NCBI RefSeq assembly: GCF_902459615.1
Contig: NZ_CABPSA010000003.1
Coordinates: forward strand, 478,840-542,839
Direction of reading: 5' to 3'
Source of the DNA: Pandoraea commovens
GTDB lineage: Bacteria; Pseudomonadota; Gammaproteobacteria; Burkholderiales; Burkholderiaceae
DNA length: 64,000 nucleotides
The notes under the pieces were generated by a model. The model searched no databases, was not told the DNA's origin, and saw nothing but the letters and a program-made list of their open reading frames with translations. This document shows, one piece after another, positions 26,022-34,203 of the stretch; position 1 is the first letter of the stretch; every line of letters begins with the position of its first letter. Position numbers and translations under genes: made by a program.

Positions 26022-27344
26022 GTGGTCAAAGGTATTTCCCGTTTTTTCACGCAGGTCGTGCACCGCTTTTTGCCCGATCCGCTCATCTTCGCCATCTTCC
26101 TCACCGTTATCACGTTTGCCCTCGCCCTCGGCTTCACCCCCAAGACGCCGGGCGATCTCGTGCTCCTCTGGGGCTCGGGCTTCTGGAATCTGCTCGCGTT
26201 CTCCATGCAGATGGCGATGATTCTCGTGACGGGTCACGCCCTCGCCAGCTCCGCGCCGATGAAGCGCGCGATGGCCGCACTCGCCGGTTCGGCCCGCTCC
26301 CCCGCGCAGGCCACGATGATGGTGGCACTGCTCGCCGGTGTCGCTTGTGCGATCAACTGGGGCTTCGGCCTTGTACTCGGCGCGATGTTCGCGCGTGAAG
26401 TGGCGCGTCGCGTGAAAGGCACCGATTACCGTTTGCTCGTCGCGTGTGCCTACATGGGCTTTCTGACGTGGCACGGCGGTCTTTCAGGCTCCGTGCCGCT
26501 CGTGGCCGCAACGCATGGCAATCCGATGGAAAAAGTCGTCGGCCTGATTCCCGTCTCGCAGACGCTGTTTACCGGCTATAACGCCTTTATCACCATCGGC
26601 CTGATCGTGATGTTGCCGCTGCTGGCGCGCGCGATGATGCCGCGTCCGAACGAAGTCGTATCCGTCGATCCGAAGTTGCTGGTCGACGAACCGACGCATG
26701 AACGCGTACTCGGCCCGAACGCCACGCTTGCCGAAAAGCTCGAAGAAAGCCGTCTGCTGTCGCTGCTTGTGTTCGTGCTGATTGCCGCGTATCTGGTGCT
26801 GCGCACCGTCACGAAGGGCTTTACGCTCGATATCGACACCGTGAACATTGCGTTCCTCGGCATCGGCATTCTGTTGCATCGCACGCCGATGGCTTATGCG
26901 CGTGCCGTGGCGAACGCTGCACGCGGCGCGTCGGGCATCATGATTCAGTTCCCGTTCTACGCTGGCATTCAGGCGACGATGGATCACTCGGGACTCGCCG
27001 GTGTCATCACCAACTGGTTCATCGAGATCGCCAACGTCCACACGTTCCCGCTGCTCGCCTTCCTCAGCTCGGCCGTGATCAACTTCGCCGTGCCATCGGG
27101 TGGCGGTCACTGGGTGGTGCAGGGGCCGTTCGTCATGCCTGCCGCACAGGCGCTGCATGCCGATCTCGGCAAGGCGGCCATGGCCATCGCGTACGGCGAA
27201 GCCTGGACGAACATGGCGCAACCGTTCTGGGCACTGCCCGCGCTCGCCATCGCCGGGCTCGGCGTGCGCGACATCATGGGCTACTGCGTGACGGCGCTGC
27301 TGTTCTCGGGCGCCATCTTCATCGCGGGGATGTATCTGTTCTGA
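26022..27344 (+). CDS. atoE: Short-chain fatty acid transporter, AtoE family
   Basis: The 440-residue membrane protein has about twelve helices and AtoE (SCFA_trans) features: HRFLPDPLIFAIFLT at the N-terminus, GFGLVLGAMFAREVARR, HGGLSGSVPL and the conserved NFAVPSGGGHWVVQGPF near residue 355. Family members take up short-chain fatty acids such as butyrate or acetoacetate. The start is GTG at 26022, preceded by AAGGAAGAG, which fits a ribosome binding site. No ato thiolase or CoA-transferase genes are next to it. Confidence 0.9.
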   Translation: MVKGISRFFTQVVHRFLPDPLIFAIFLTVITFALALGFTPKTPGDLVLLWGSGFWNLLAFSMQMAMILVTGHALASSAPMKRAMAALAGSARSPAQATMMVALLAGVACAINWGFGLVLGAMFAREVARRVKGTDYRLLVACAYMGFLTWHGGLSGSVPLVAATHGNPMEKVVGLIPVSQTLFTGYNAFITIGLIVMLPLLARAMMPRPNEVVSVDPKLLVDEPTHERVLGPNATLAEKLEESRLLSLLVFVLIAAYLVLRTVTKGFTLDIDTVNIAFLGIGILLHRTPMAYARAVANAARGASGIMIQFPFYAGIQATMDHSGLAGVITNWFIEIANVHTFPLLAFLSSAVINFAVPSGGGHWVVQGPFVMPAAQALHADLGKAAMAIAYGEAWTNMAQPFWALPALAIAGLGVRDIMGYCVTALLFSGAIFIAGMYLF

Positions 27345-27449
27345 CGGGTTCCGTCGGCGCTGTGCGGACTATCCACAAGACGGTCTGCACGGCGCGCGCA
27401 TGGCGCTTGGTGATATGATTTTTGTCGACGCCGACAGACCTCATACCGA

Positions 27450-28370
27450 ATGCGATATCCCGACCAGATGTCCGACACGTTAGCGGCTGCCGTAGCGCAG
27501 GCCGACCATGTCATGCGGCATTGGCAATACGATGTCGACGGCCCCGTGAAAATTGGTTCGGACTCCCATAAACGCATGTTCTGCCGCATGCTGCTGGAGT
27601 CTCACAACCCCTACAAGCCGTCCGTCATCGAGTGGCCGAAGCTGCCGCCCGACGCCCTCAGGCGTCTGACCGCGCTGCCCATCTGGGACATCGCCGTGCA
27701 GACGGAAGGACGCGCATCGATTCGCGTCGCCACTTACGCTGCCACGATTCAGGACCCGCTGCTGCGCGAAGCCCTCGTCATGGACGGCGAGGAAGAGGCG
27801 CGTCACAAGGTCGTGCTCTCCAAACTTGTCGAAGCCTATGGCATCGAACTCGCCGCCGAGCCCCCTTATCCGCCGCCGAAAGACGCCGAATGGGCGTGGA
27901 TGAAGACCGGCTTCAGCGAGTGCATCGACAGCTTCGTGGCCTTCGGTCTGTTCCGCTCGGCACAGCGCTCCGGCTATTTTCCCGAAGCACTGGTCGAGAC
28001 GTTCGAACCGGTGATTCAGGAGGAGGCGCGCCACATTCTCTTTTTCGCGAACTGGGTGGCCTGGTACCGGCGCACGCTGCCGTTCTGGAAGCGTCCGTGG
28101 TTTTACGCGCGGGTCGCGGCCGTCTGGGTCACGCTGATCTGGGATCGCATTGCGATCGCGCGCGGTATCGACACCGACGGCGTCGCACGCGATATCAACT
28201 TCCCGGCGACAAGTACCGCCGACATCGGTGAAGGGCTGAAGCCGCGCGATCTGATCCTGCTTTGTCTGGAAGAAGATGCGCGACGCATGAACGGCTACGA
28301 CAAGCGTCTGCTGCGCCCGACGCTCGTGCCGAGGCTCGCCCGCATGGCGCTGCGCTTCATGACGGCCTGA
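27450..28370 (+). CDS. Ferritin-like di-metal protein
   Basis: The 306-residue protein has two Glu/His clusters suited to a carboxylate-bridged di-metal centre: GEEEARHK near residue 115 and IQEEARHILFF near residue 190, plus SECIDSFVAFG between them. This is the pattern of the ferritin-like superfamily. A hydrophobic Trp/Tyr-rich segment after residue 200 may touch the membrane. The reaction (oxidase, hydroxylase or iron handling) cannot be told. It ends at a strong bidirectional terminator. No convincing ribosome binding site precedes the ATG. Confidence 0.75.
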   Translation: MRYPDQMSDTLAAAVAQADHVMRHWQYDVDGPVKIGSDSHKRMFCRMLLESHNPYKPSVIEWPKLPPDALRRLTALPIWDIAVQTEGRASIRVATYAATIQDPLLREALVMDGEEEARHKVVLSKLVEAYGIELAAEPPYPPPKDAEWAWMKTGFSECIDSFVAFGLFRSAQRSGYFPEALVETFEPVIQEEARHILFFANWVAWYRRTLPFWKRPWFYARVAAVWVTLIWDRIAIARGIDTDGVARDINFPATSTADIGEGLKPRDLILLCLEEDARRMNGYDKRLLRPTLVPRLARMALRFMTA

Positions 28371-28413
28371 CGAACACCGTCATCATTGGCGGTCGGCAAC
28401 GGATCGCAAACGC

Positions 28414-28453
28414 AAAAAAGCCGTCCCGGGCATCACACCCGGGACGGCTTTTT
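28414..28453. terminator. Strong bidirectional intrinsic terminator
   Basis: AAAAAAGCCGTCCCGGG (28414-28430) and CCCGGGACGGCTTTTT (28438-28453) form a long perfect stem with a 7-nt loop. It is flanked by an A-run on one side and a T-run on the other, so it can end both the ferritin-like gene and the convergent DUF4148 gene. Confidence 0.93.
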
Positions 28454-28491
28454 AACTCTCTACTGCTGCGGCGCTATCAGCCGCGCGGCGA

Positions 28492-28902
28492 TCAGCTGCC
28501 TTGGAACTCGTCCAGTTGGCCAGCAGCGCGGGCACGGGCCAGCTCTTGCTTGACGTCGGCGCGCGACACGCTCGAGCTTTGGGCGACGGCGGCGACCGGG
28601 TAGTCCTGGTCGTTTTGTGCCATCAGGCCTTCAGTGCGGGCTTGCGCCAATTCCGTCTTCACTTCGGCGCGGGTCTTGCTCTCACCCGAAGCGACGTACA
28701 CCGGATAGTCGGCATCGCCTTGCGGGATCAGGCCGTTGGCGCGAGCCTGAGCCAGATCGGCTTGCACGGCGGCACGCGTGAGCGGCTGGCCTTGCGAAGC
28801 GATTTCGGGGTAGTTGTTGCCGTTTTCGGCAGCGTTGCTAGCAACAGCACCAAGGGAGGCCACAGCGGCGATAAGGGCGATTGCGATGTTCTTGCGGTTC
28901 AT
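28492..28902 (-). CDS. DUF4148 family periplasmic protein
   Basis: The 136-residue protein has a signal peptide (MNRKNIAIALIAAVASLGAV, cleavage near SNAAE). Three DUF4148-type repeats of the form TRAxVxxxLAQARxxGL follow at about residues 45, 80 and 115. The family is common and often multi-copy in Burkholderiales; its function is unknown, though members often respond to stress. The start at M7 of the open frame is set by GGAGTTAGGAAA before ATG. Confidence 0.88.
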   Translation of the reverse strand: MNRKNIAIALIAAVASLGAVASNAAENGNNYPEIASQGQPLTRAAVQADLAQARANGLIPQGDADYPVYVASGESKTRAEVKTELAQARTEGLMAQNDQDYPVAAVAQSSSVSRADVKQELARARAAGQLDEFQGS

Positions 28903-29055
28903 TTTCCTAACTCCTGTCATGTTGCGACGACTTTGTTTTGAATTGCGCCGTCGATGGAGAGAAGTCTAGAACTCGCGCTTGCAATGAAAAACGCGATATT
29001 TGTCGAGGAACTATTGCGTCTTTTGATGAGAATTAATGCACCACTTCGGTGCGAT

Positions 29056-29106
29056 AGAAAAATAGAAACGCCGCTGCGTCCGGTAAGACCCGGCGAGCAG
29101 CGGCGT
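29056..29106 (-). terminator. Intrinsic terminator of the ArsR/SRPBCC operon
   Basis: ACGCCGCTGC (29068-29077) and GCAGCGGCGT (29097-29106) form a perfect 10-bp stem. Read on the minus strand it is followed by TTTCTATTTTTCT, and it lies 32 nt past the SRPBCC stop. Confidence 0.75.
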
Positions 29107-29137
29107 CGCAAGCGGTGAGAAAGGTGGGGGTGAAGAC

Positions 29138-30085
29138 TCAGTCGGTGAGCGATGCGCCGAGGGCGTCGAGCAGCGAATTGGTGCCGCGCTCACGGGATCC
29201 TGCGTCATCGTAACCGTCCAGAAATGCGCCTTGCTCGGTCATGACGAGATGGGTACCGCCATCGCGAGCCTTGATGTCGATGGTCGCGAGCGACACCGAA
29301 ATCTTGCGCGTATCCAGATGCATTTCGTACACGTAGACGAGACGCGTGTCGGGGACCACATCGTAGTAGAGCGCATCGAAAGTCGACACCATGCCGCTCG
29401 TCCACCGAGCCTTCGCCGTCTCACGGCCACCCGGACGAACATCCATCGATCGCTCGATCAGCGTCAGGCCGTCGCTTCGCGCAAACCATCGATCCTTGGC
29501 CTCGCGCTCCGCCAGTGCGCGGAACACACGGGCGGGCGATGCCGGGTACTGGCGTTCGAGACGAAACGTCGAATGCACGACACTGCGTTGCGTCGGTGCT
29601 TCGGCTTCCTTCATGACCTCGCGTCCCAGCTTGTCCAGCGTTTGCGTCCAGCCCTGCCCCGCGCCTTCCGGCATCCATGCGAAGGCGGGGTCGAGCACCG
29701 TATAGCGTTGCTCGACGTCGAGCTGCGTGCCTTGCGCCACATCGACAAAGCTCGCCGTGGTGAGCGCGCTGAACAACGCATGTCCCTTCTCGTCCGTCAC
29801 TTTCATGTCGATGACCAGACGCTTCGGTGCATCGACTTCTACGAAGCGCCCGCGAATCCAGTGCGATTCGCCTTCGGGCGACTGCATCCGCAGATCGAAA
29901 GCGCCGCCCTCGCGAGCGTCGATCTTCGCTTCGGGCACCGTGTAACCGGTTGGGCAGAACCAGCGCTTGACGGCCTCGGTCGAGGTCCACGCACTGAACA
30001 CCACGTCGCGCGCTACAGCGTACGTCCGGCTAACGGTGAGCGGACGCGCTTGTGCGCTCGCTTTTGCTTCACTTGCTGTCGTCAT
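29138..30085 (-). CDS. Tandem SRPBCC (AHSA1-type) protein
   Basis: The 315-residue protein contains two START/AHSA1-like halves. The first runs over residues about 15-150 (VSRTYAVARDVVFSAWTSTE, GYTVPEAKIDAREGGAFDLR). The second runs over about 170-310 (RLERQYPASPARVFRALAER, VRPGGRETAKARWTSG). Such helix-grip domains bind hydrophobic ligands. Single-domain versions are usual beside ArsR regulators; a fused pair is less common. ATG at 30085 follows GAAGGAG, and the coding region overlaps the end of the upstream arsR-type gene by 17 bp, so the two are translated from one transcript. The ligand is unknown. Confidence 0.85.
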   Translation of the reverse strand: MTTASEAKASAQARPLTVSRTYAVARDVVFSAWTSTEAVKRWFCPTGYTVPEAKIDAREGGAFDLRMQSPEGESHWIRGRFVEVDAPKRLVIDMKVTDEKGHALFSALTTASFVDVAQGTQLDVEQRYTVLDPAFAWMPEGAGQGWTQTLDKLGREVMKEAEAPTQRSVVHSTFRLERQYPASPARVFRALAEREAKDRWFARSDGLTLIERSMDVRPGGRETAKARWTSGMVSTFDALYYDVVPDTRLVYVYEMHLDTRKISVSLATIDIKARDGGTHLVMTEQGAFLDGYDDAGSRERGTNSLLDALGASLTD

Positions 30086-30425
30086 GAAGGTCTCCTTCGG
30101 GCGGCAGGCTGGCCAGATACTCGCCCAATCGGTCGAGATGGCCCTCCCACTCGTGACGGCGCTGGTTGATCCATCGCTCTGCAAGGCTCAGCGCCTGAGG
30201 TTCGATCCGGCACGTGCGCACACGTCCCGCCTTTTCCGTTCGCACCAGCCCCGCACTCTCCAGCACGGACAGGTGCTGCATGACCGCCTGCAACGACATC
30301 GACAAGGGCTGCGCAAGCGCGCTCACCGACGCTGGCCCCTGCGCCAGCCGCACGAGCATCGCTCGGCGAGAGGCGTCGGCCAGTGCCTGAAAAGTCAGAT
30401 CGAGGGTGTTGTCATGGTCAAGCAT
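30069..30425 (-). CDS. ArsR-family (SRPBCC-linked) transcriptional repressor
   Basis: The 118-residue winged-helix protein has ALADASRRAMLVRLAQGPAS, a recognition helix region MSLQAVMQHLSVLE and the wing AGRVRTCRI. No metal-binding Cys motif is present, as in the ArsR subgroup that pairs with SRPBCC proteins. The frame is open 28 codons further up, but ATG at 30425 matches family starts. It has no ribosome binding site and lies almost exactly where transcription from the predicted promoter should start, so the message may be leaderless. It is the first gene of a two-gene operon. Confidence 0.88.
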   Translation of the reverse strand: MLDHDNTLDLTFQALADASRRAMLVRLAQGPASVSALAQPLSMSLQAVMQHLSVLESAGLVRTEKAGRVRTCRIEPQALSLAERWINQRRHEWEGHLDRLGEYLASLPPEGDLHDDSK

Positions 30426-30432
30426 GTGCTTG

Positions 30433-30473
30433 AGTATAGTCGCGATAAATACTAAAGCAAAGACTTTAGTATT
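30433..30473 (-). promoter_or_regulatory. Promoter and palindromic operator of the arsR-SRPBCC operon
   Basis: AATACTAAAG (30448-30457) and CTTTAGTATT (30464-30473) are perfect inverted arms with a 6-bp spacer, typical of an ArsR dimer site. On the minus strand -35 TTGCTT (complement of 30455-30460) and -10 TATACT (complement of 30433-30438) are 16 bp apart. The palindrome thus covers the -35, and the start point falls at about 30426, one base before the ATG. Confidence 0.75.
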
Positions 30474-30536
30474 AAATTTTTCGGGAAAGGCTTCGGCGAC
30501 CCGCTCCATCTCCCGGCCGCCGAGGACTCAGACGGT

Positions 30537-31448
30537 TCAGGTGATGATGTGATGCTCGCGCGCCCGCACTTGCGCCGTGTGCTGGCGATGCAGGATTTCC
30601 CGCAGCGATTGCTCGATGGTCTCGGACATGGCGTCGAGCGCCAGATCGTTCGCTTCCAGACCGAACGGCTCCTCGATCTCGGCGCTCACCGCTTCAAGCG
30701 CAAAGAACGTGTACGAGATGAAGGCGACGATCACGGGCGTCATCGGCCCGATGGAGTCGACCAGCCCGAACGGCAGCAGCAGGCTGTAGAGATACGTCAC
30801 GCGGTGCAGAATCACGCCGTACGTGAACGGAATCGGCGTGGTGGCGATGCGTTCGCAGCCACCGATGGCTTCGCCGAGGCGGTCCAGATGCATCTCCATG
30901 ACCTGCGCCAGCGGTGCTTCGATCTGCCCGCGCATGCGGCGCTCGCGCAGCCACTCGCCCGCCATCAGCAAAATAGTGATCGGCTTGAACTGCTTGCGCT
31001 TGAGGCACGCCACGTCTTCCTTATCGAGCAGACGCTCGAAGTCGGCGCGCGGGTCCGTGCCGCGCAGTTGGTGACGCATTCCATGCACGAAGGCAATGAG
31101 ATAGGCGACGAAGCGCGGCGAATCGGAGGTGTCCGACACAAGCGTCATCGACTGACGGGACAGCGCCCGCGTCTCGTTGAGCACACTGCCCCAGAGCACA
31201 CGGGCTTCCCAATAGCGGGCGTAGCTGGTGGTGTTGCGGAAACCGAGAAAGATCGCGAGCGTAATACCGATCAGCGAGAACGGGATGAACGTGAGCGGGA
31301 TCTTCCATTCGAAGATGCGCCCGTGCGCCAGCGTGACGACAATCGAAATGATCGTGGTGAAAATGAGCTGCGGGGCGATCTTGGGCAAGATCGAGCCGCG
31401 CACGACGAATAGCATGCGCAGCCAATGCAGATTGGGACGGACGATCAT
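30537..31448 (-). CDS. Bestrophin family anion channel-like protein
   Basis: The 303-residue membrane protein has bestrophin/YneE features: the N-terminal MIVRPNLHWLRMLFVVRGS, helices IISIVVTLAHG and PFSLIGITLAIFLGFRNTTSYARYWEAR, and the C-terminal AEIEEPFGLEANDLALDAM. Prokaryotic homologues form pentameric ion channels in the inner membrane. The open frame reaches 51 codons upstream, but ATG at 31448 gives the family N-terminus. It is 111 bp upstream of the arsR start on the same strand but has its own upstream region. Confidence 0.88.
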   Translation of the reverse strand: MIVRPNLHWLRMLFVVRGSILPKIAPQLIFTTIISIVVTLAHGRIFEWKIPLTFIPFSLIGITLAIFLGFRNTTSYARYWEARVLWGSVLNETRALSRQSMTLVSDTSDSPRFVAYLIAFVHGMRHQLRGTDPRADFERLLDKEDVACLKRKQFKPITILLMAGEWLRERRMRGQIEAPLAQVMEMHLDRLGEAIGGCERIATTPIPFTYGVILHRVTYLYSLLLPFGLVDSIGPMTPVIVAFISYTFFALEAVSAEIEEPFGLEANDLALDAMSETIEQSLREILHRQHTAQVRAREHHIIT

Positions 31449-31665
31449 GATGACGAATGGGCGCTCGCAAGCGCTGAGAAACTGGCTGTGGGGGTAGCCG
31501 TTGGGGCCGGATGATACGCCGATATTCGCGTCATTGAAATCTCCGAACCTCGTGCCGTGGGTCAGGCGCGTCAAATCGTCGCAATGACAAACGCCCGTCA
31601 ACCGTAAGGCCGGCAGGCGTTCGCCATTCTTGCCATTCGTCTTGCGCCGTGCGACGCAGCGGCGT

Positions 31666-32595
31666 TTACTTCACGTTCAGCGCCTGTGCCAGCGTGACCG
31701 GGTCCTGGAAGATGCTCGAAAAATCGAGCCCGCCATGACCGTTCGCACGATGCACTTCGAAGATACGGCGCGCGAGATCGCCCAGCGGCGTCGCCACCTC
31801 GCTCGACTCGGCCGCACCGTGCGCGAGACGCAAGTCCTTCGCCATCAGATCGGTCGCGAAACCGCCGGTGTAGCCGCGCGAGGACGCTGCATTCTCCATC
31901 ACGCCCGGGCAGGGGTTATACACTTCCAGCGTCCAGTTGCGTCCGGAGCTTTGCTGCATCACGGCCGAGAGCACCTTAGGGTCGAGACCGTTCGCAATGC
32001 CCAGTCGCAGCGCCTCGCTCGTGCCCGCCATCAGAATGCCCAGCAACATGTTGTTGCACAGCTTGAGCGTCTGCCCTGCGCCGAGCGGGCCGCCGTGGTG
32101 GATTGCGCGTCCCATGTTGCCCAGCAGCGGCCGCATGCGCTCGACAAGCGCCGCATCGCCGCCGACCATGAACGTCAGCGTGCCCGCCGCCGCACCGGCC
32201 GTACCGCCCGAAACCGGTGCGTCGAGCAGCAACGTGCCGGGCCGCGCAAGCTTCGCCAGTTGACGGGGAATCTCCGGCGGCACCGTGCTGCTGTCGATCA
32301 GCACGGCGTCCGGTGCAGCATTCGCCAGCACCCCTTGCGGGCCGTCGTACGCCGCAAGCACATGCTCGCCCGCAGGCAACATGGTGATGACGACCTGCGC
32401 GTCGCGCACCGCATCGGCAATCGATTTCGCCGGGCGGCCACCGGCCGCTGCAAGTCGCTCCACCGCTTCGCCGGACAGGTCGAAGCCGCGCACGGCATGT
32501 CCGGCCTTGACCAGATTCGCCGCCATCGGACCGCCCATGTTGCCCAGCCCGATGAACGCCACGCGCAGCGTCCCTTGTTGAGTTTCCGTAGCCAT
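31666..32595 (-). CDS. mmsB: 3-hydroxyisobutyrate dehydrogenase
   Basis: The 309-residue protein shows the beta-hydroxyacid dehydrogenase signatures: N-terminal Rossmann motif GLGNMGGPMAANL, substrate-loop SGGTAGAAAGTL and the catalytic Lys in GQTLKLCNNM. The C-terminal FSSIFQDPVTLAQAL is consistent with the HIBADH family. It oxidises 3-hydroxyisobutyrate to methylmalonate semialdehyde with NAD+ in valine breakdown. A GGAGA ribosome binding site precedes the ATG, and the gene lies 31 bp after mmsA, which takes its product. Confidence 0.93.
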   Translation of the reverse strand: MATETQQGTLRVAFIGLGNMGGPMAANLVKAGHAVRGFDLSGEAVERLAAAGGRPAKSIADAVRDAQVVITMLPAGEHVLAAYDGPQGVLANAAPDAVLIDSSTVPPEIPRQLAKLARPGTLLLDAPVSGGTAGAAAGTLTFMVGGDAALVERMRPLLGNMGRAIHHGGPLGAGQTLKLCNNMLLGILMAGTSEALRLGIANGLDPKVLSAVMQQSSGRNWTLEVYNPCPGVMENAASSRGYTGGFATDLMAKDLRLAHGAAESSEVATPLGDLARRIFEVHRANGHGGLDFSSIFQDPVTLAQALNVK

Positions 32596-32626
32596 CGTCT
32601 GTCTCCGAAATCCGTGGAAGGGCGCG

Positions 32627-34126
32627 TTACTTCAGCGTGATCGTGGTGTTCACACCTGACGGGCCGGTGCCGCGCGCCTGCCAGCGTGCAGTGACGGTCT
32701 TCGTCTGCGTCCAGAACAAGATGGCTTGCTTGCCGTTCGGGCCGAGATCGCCGAGCTTCGACGCACGCGAACCGGTGAAGCTGAACCACGCGACCGGCAC
32801 CGGAATCGGCAGGTTGATGCCGACCTGACCGACGTCGATTTCATTCTGGAACTGACGCGCCGCACCGCCGTCCTGCGTGAACAGCGCCACGCCGTTACCG
32901 TTGGGGTTCGCGTTGACGAAGGCAATGGCTTCGTCGAGCGTCTCGGCCCCGGCCATGCACAGCACCGGCCCGAAGATTTCCTCGCGGTAGATCGACATCT
33001 CGGCCGTCACGCCGTCGAAGATGGTCGGGCCGACGAAGTTGCCGTCAGGTGCTTCCTTGACCGAGTGACCGCGCCCGTCGAGCAGCAGCTTTGCCCCCTC
33101 TTCCGCCCCCGCGCCGATCAGTTTCTCCACACGCGCACGGGCCTGCTTCGAGACGAGCGGTCCAACGTCCGCCTTACGATCCGTGCCCGGTCCGACCTTG
33201 AGCGCACGCGCGCGCTCGACCAGCTCCGGCACCCACTCGCGGGCTTCGCCCACAAGCACCGCCACCGACGTCGCCATACAACGCTGCCCTGCCGCGCCGA
33301 AGGCCGCGCCGAGCAGATGGTTGATGGCTTGCTCGCGATCCGCGTCCGGCAGGATCACGCAGTGATTCTTTGCGCCCATCATCGCTTGACAGCGCTTGCC
33401 CGCTTCCGATGCACGACGATAGATGTGCGTGCCGACATGCGTCGAGCCGATGAACGACACAGCCTTGATATCCGGGTGATCGCAGATCGCGTTCGCGATG
33501 TCCGGGCCACCATGCACGACGTTAAGCACACCCGGCGGCAGACCGGCTTCGAGTGCGAGTTCGGCGAGACGCAGCGACGCGCTCGGGTCTTGTTCCGAAG
33601 GCTTCAGCACGAACGTATTGCCCGTGGCGACGGCCAGCGGGAACATGAAGCACGGCAGCATCACCGGGAAGTTGAACGCGGTAATGCCCGCACACACCCC
33701 GAGCGGTTCGATGAGCGTATAGACGTCGACACCACCGGCCGCGTTCTGCGCGTACTCGCCGAGTTGCAGCGACGCGATCGAGCAGGCGTGTTCCACGACT
33801 TCGAGACCGCGTCCGACTTCGCCTTCGGCGTCGGGCAGCGTCTTGCCATGTTCACGCGTAATCAGTTCGGCGAGCTCGCCCGTGTGATCGCGCAGCAGTT
33901 GCTGAAAGCGCAGCATCACGCGCATGCGATTGGCTTGCGACGTGTTGCGCCAGCCCTTATAGGCCGCCTTGGCGGAAGCCACAGCCGCATCGAGTTCTTC
34001 GGTCGTGGCGAATGGCACGCGCGCGACGACTTCCTGCGTGGCAGGGTTCACGACGTCGCGCCATTGCGACGTCTTCGATTCAACACGCTTGCCGTCGATG
34101 AGCAGCGGAATGGTGGGTAGGGACAT
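32627..34126 (-). CDS. mmsA: Methylmalonate-semialdehyde dehydrogenase (CoA-acylating)
   Basis: The 499-residue aldehyde dehydrogenase has MmsA features: the Cys nucleophile in GAAGQRCMATS, FNFPVMLPCFMFPLA, PSEQDPSASLRLAEL and GSTHVGTHIYRRASE. The C-terminal segment VGINLPIPVPVAWFSFTGSR is diagnostic. It converts methylmalonate semialdehyde plus CoA and NAD+ to propionyl-CoA. TGGAG precedes the ATG. It sits between the substrate-binding protein gene and mmsB, forming a valine/3-hydroxyisobutyrate unit. Confidence 0.95.
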   Translation of the reverse strand: MSLPTIPLLIDGKRVESKTSQWRDVVNPATQEVVARVPFATTEELDAAVASAKAAYKGWRNTSQANRMRVMLRFQQLLRDHTGELAELITREHGKTLPDAEGEVGRGLEVVEHACSIASLQLGEYAQNAAGGVDVYTLIEPLGVCAGITAFNFPVMLPCFMFPLAVATGNTFVLKPSEQDPSASLRLAELALEAGLPPGVLNVVHGGPDIANAICDHPDIKAVSFIGSTHVGTHIYRRASEAGKRCQAMMGAKNHCVILPDADREQAINHLLGAAFGAAGQRCMATSVAVLVGEAREWVPELVERARALKVGPGTDRKADVGPLVSKQARARVEKLIGAGAEEGAKLLLDGRGHSVKEAPDGNFVGPTIFDGVTAEMSIYREEIFGPVLCMAGAETLDEAIAFVNANPNGNGVALFTQDGGAARQFQNEIDVGQVGINLPIPVPVAWFSFTGSRASKLGDLGPNGKQAILFWTQTKTVTARWQARGTGPSGVNTTITLK

Positions 34127-34175
34127 GACACGCTCTCCAGATCGAAACGAATGCAGGGATTCGGGTAAGGGTTGA

Positions 34176-34195
34176 GGGCCGTCGGGTGACGGCCC
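34176..34195 (-). terminator. Hairpin between the substrate-binding protein gene and mmsA
   Basis: GGGCCGTC (34176-34183) and GACGGCCC (34188-34195) form a perfect 8-bp stem with a 4-nt loop, just 8 nt past the substrate-binding protein stop and 50 nt before mmsA. It has no T-run. It may stabilise the upstream message or attenuate expression of mmsAB rather than fully terminate. Confidence 0.5.
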
Positions 34196-34203
34196 GATGT
34201 CGG

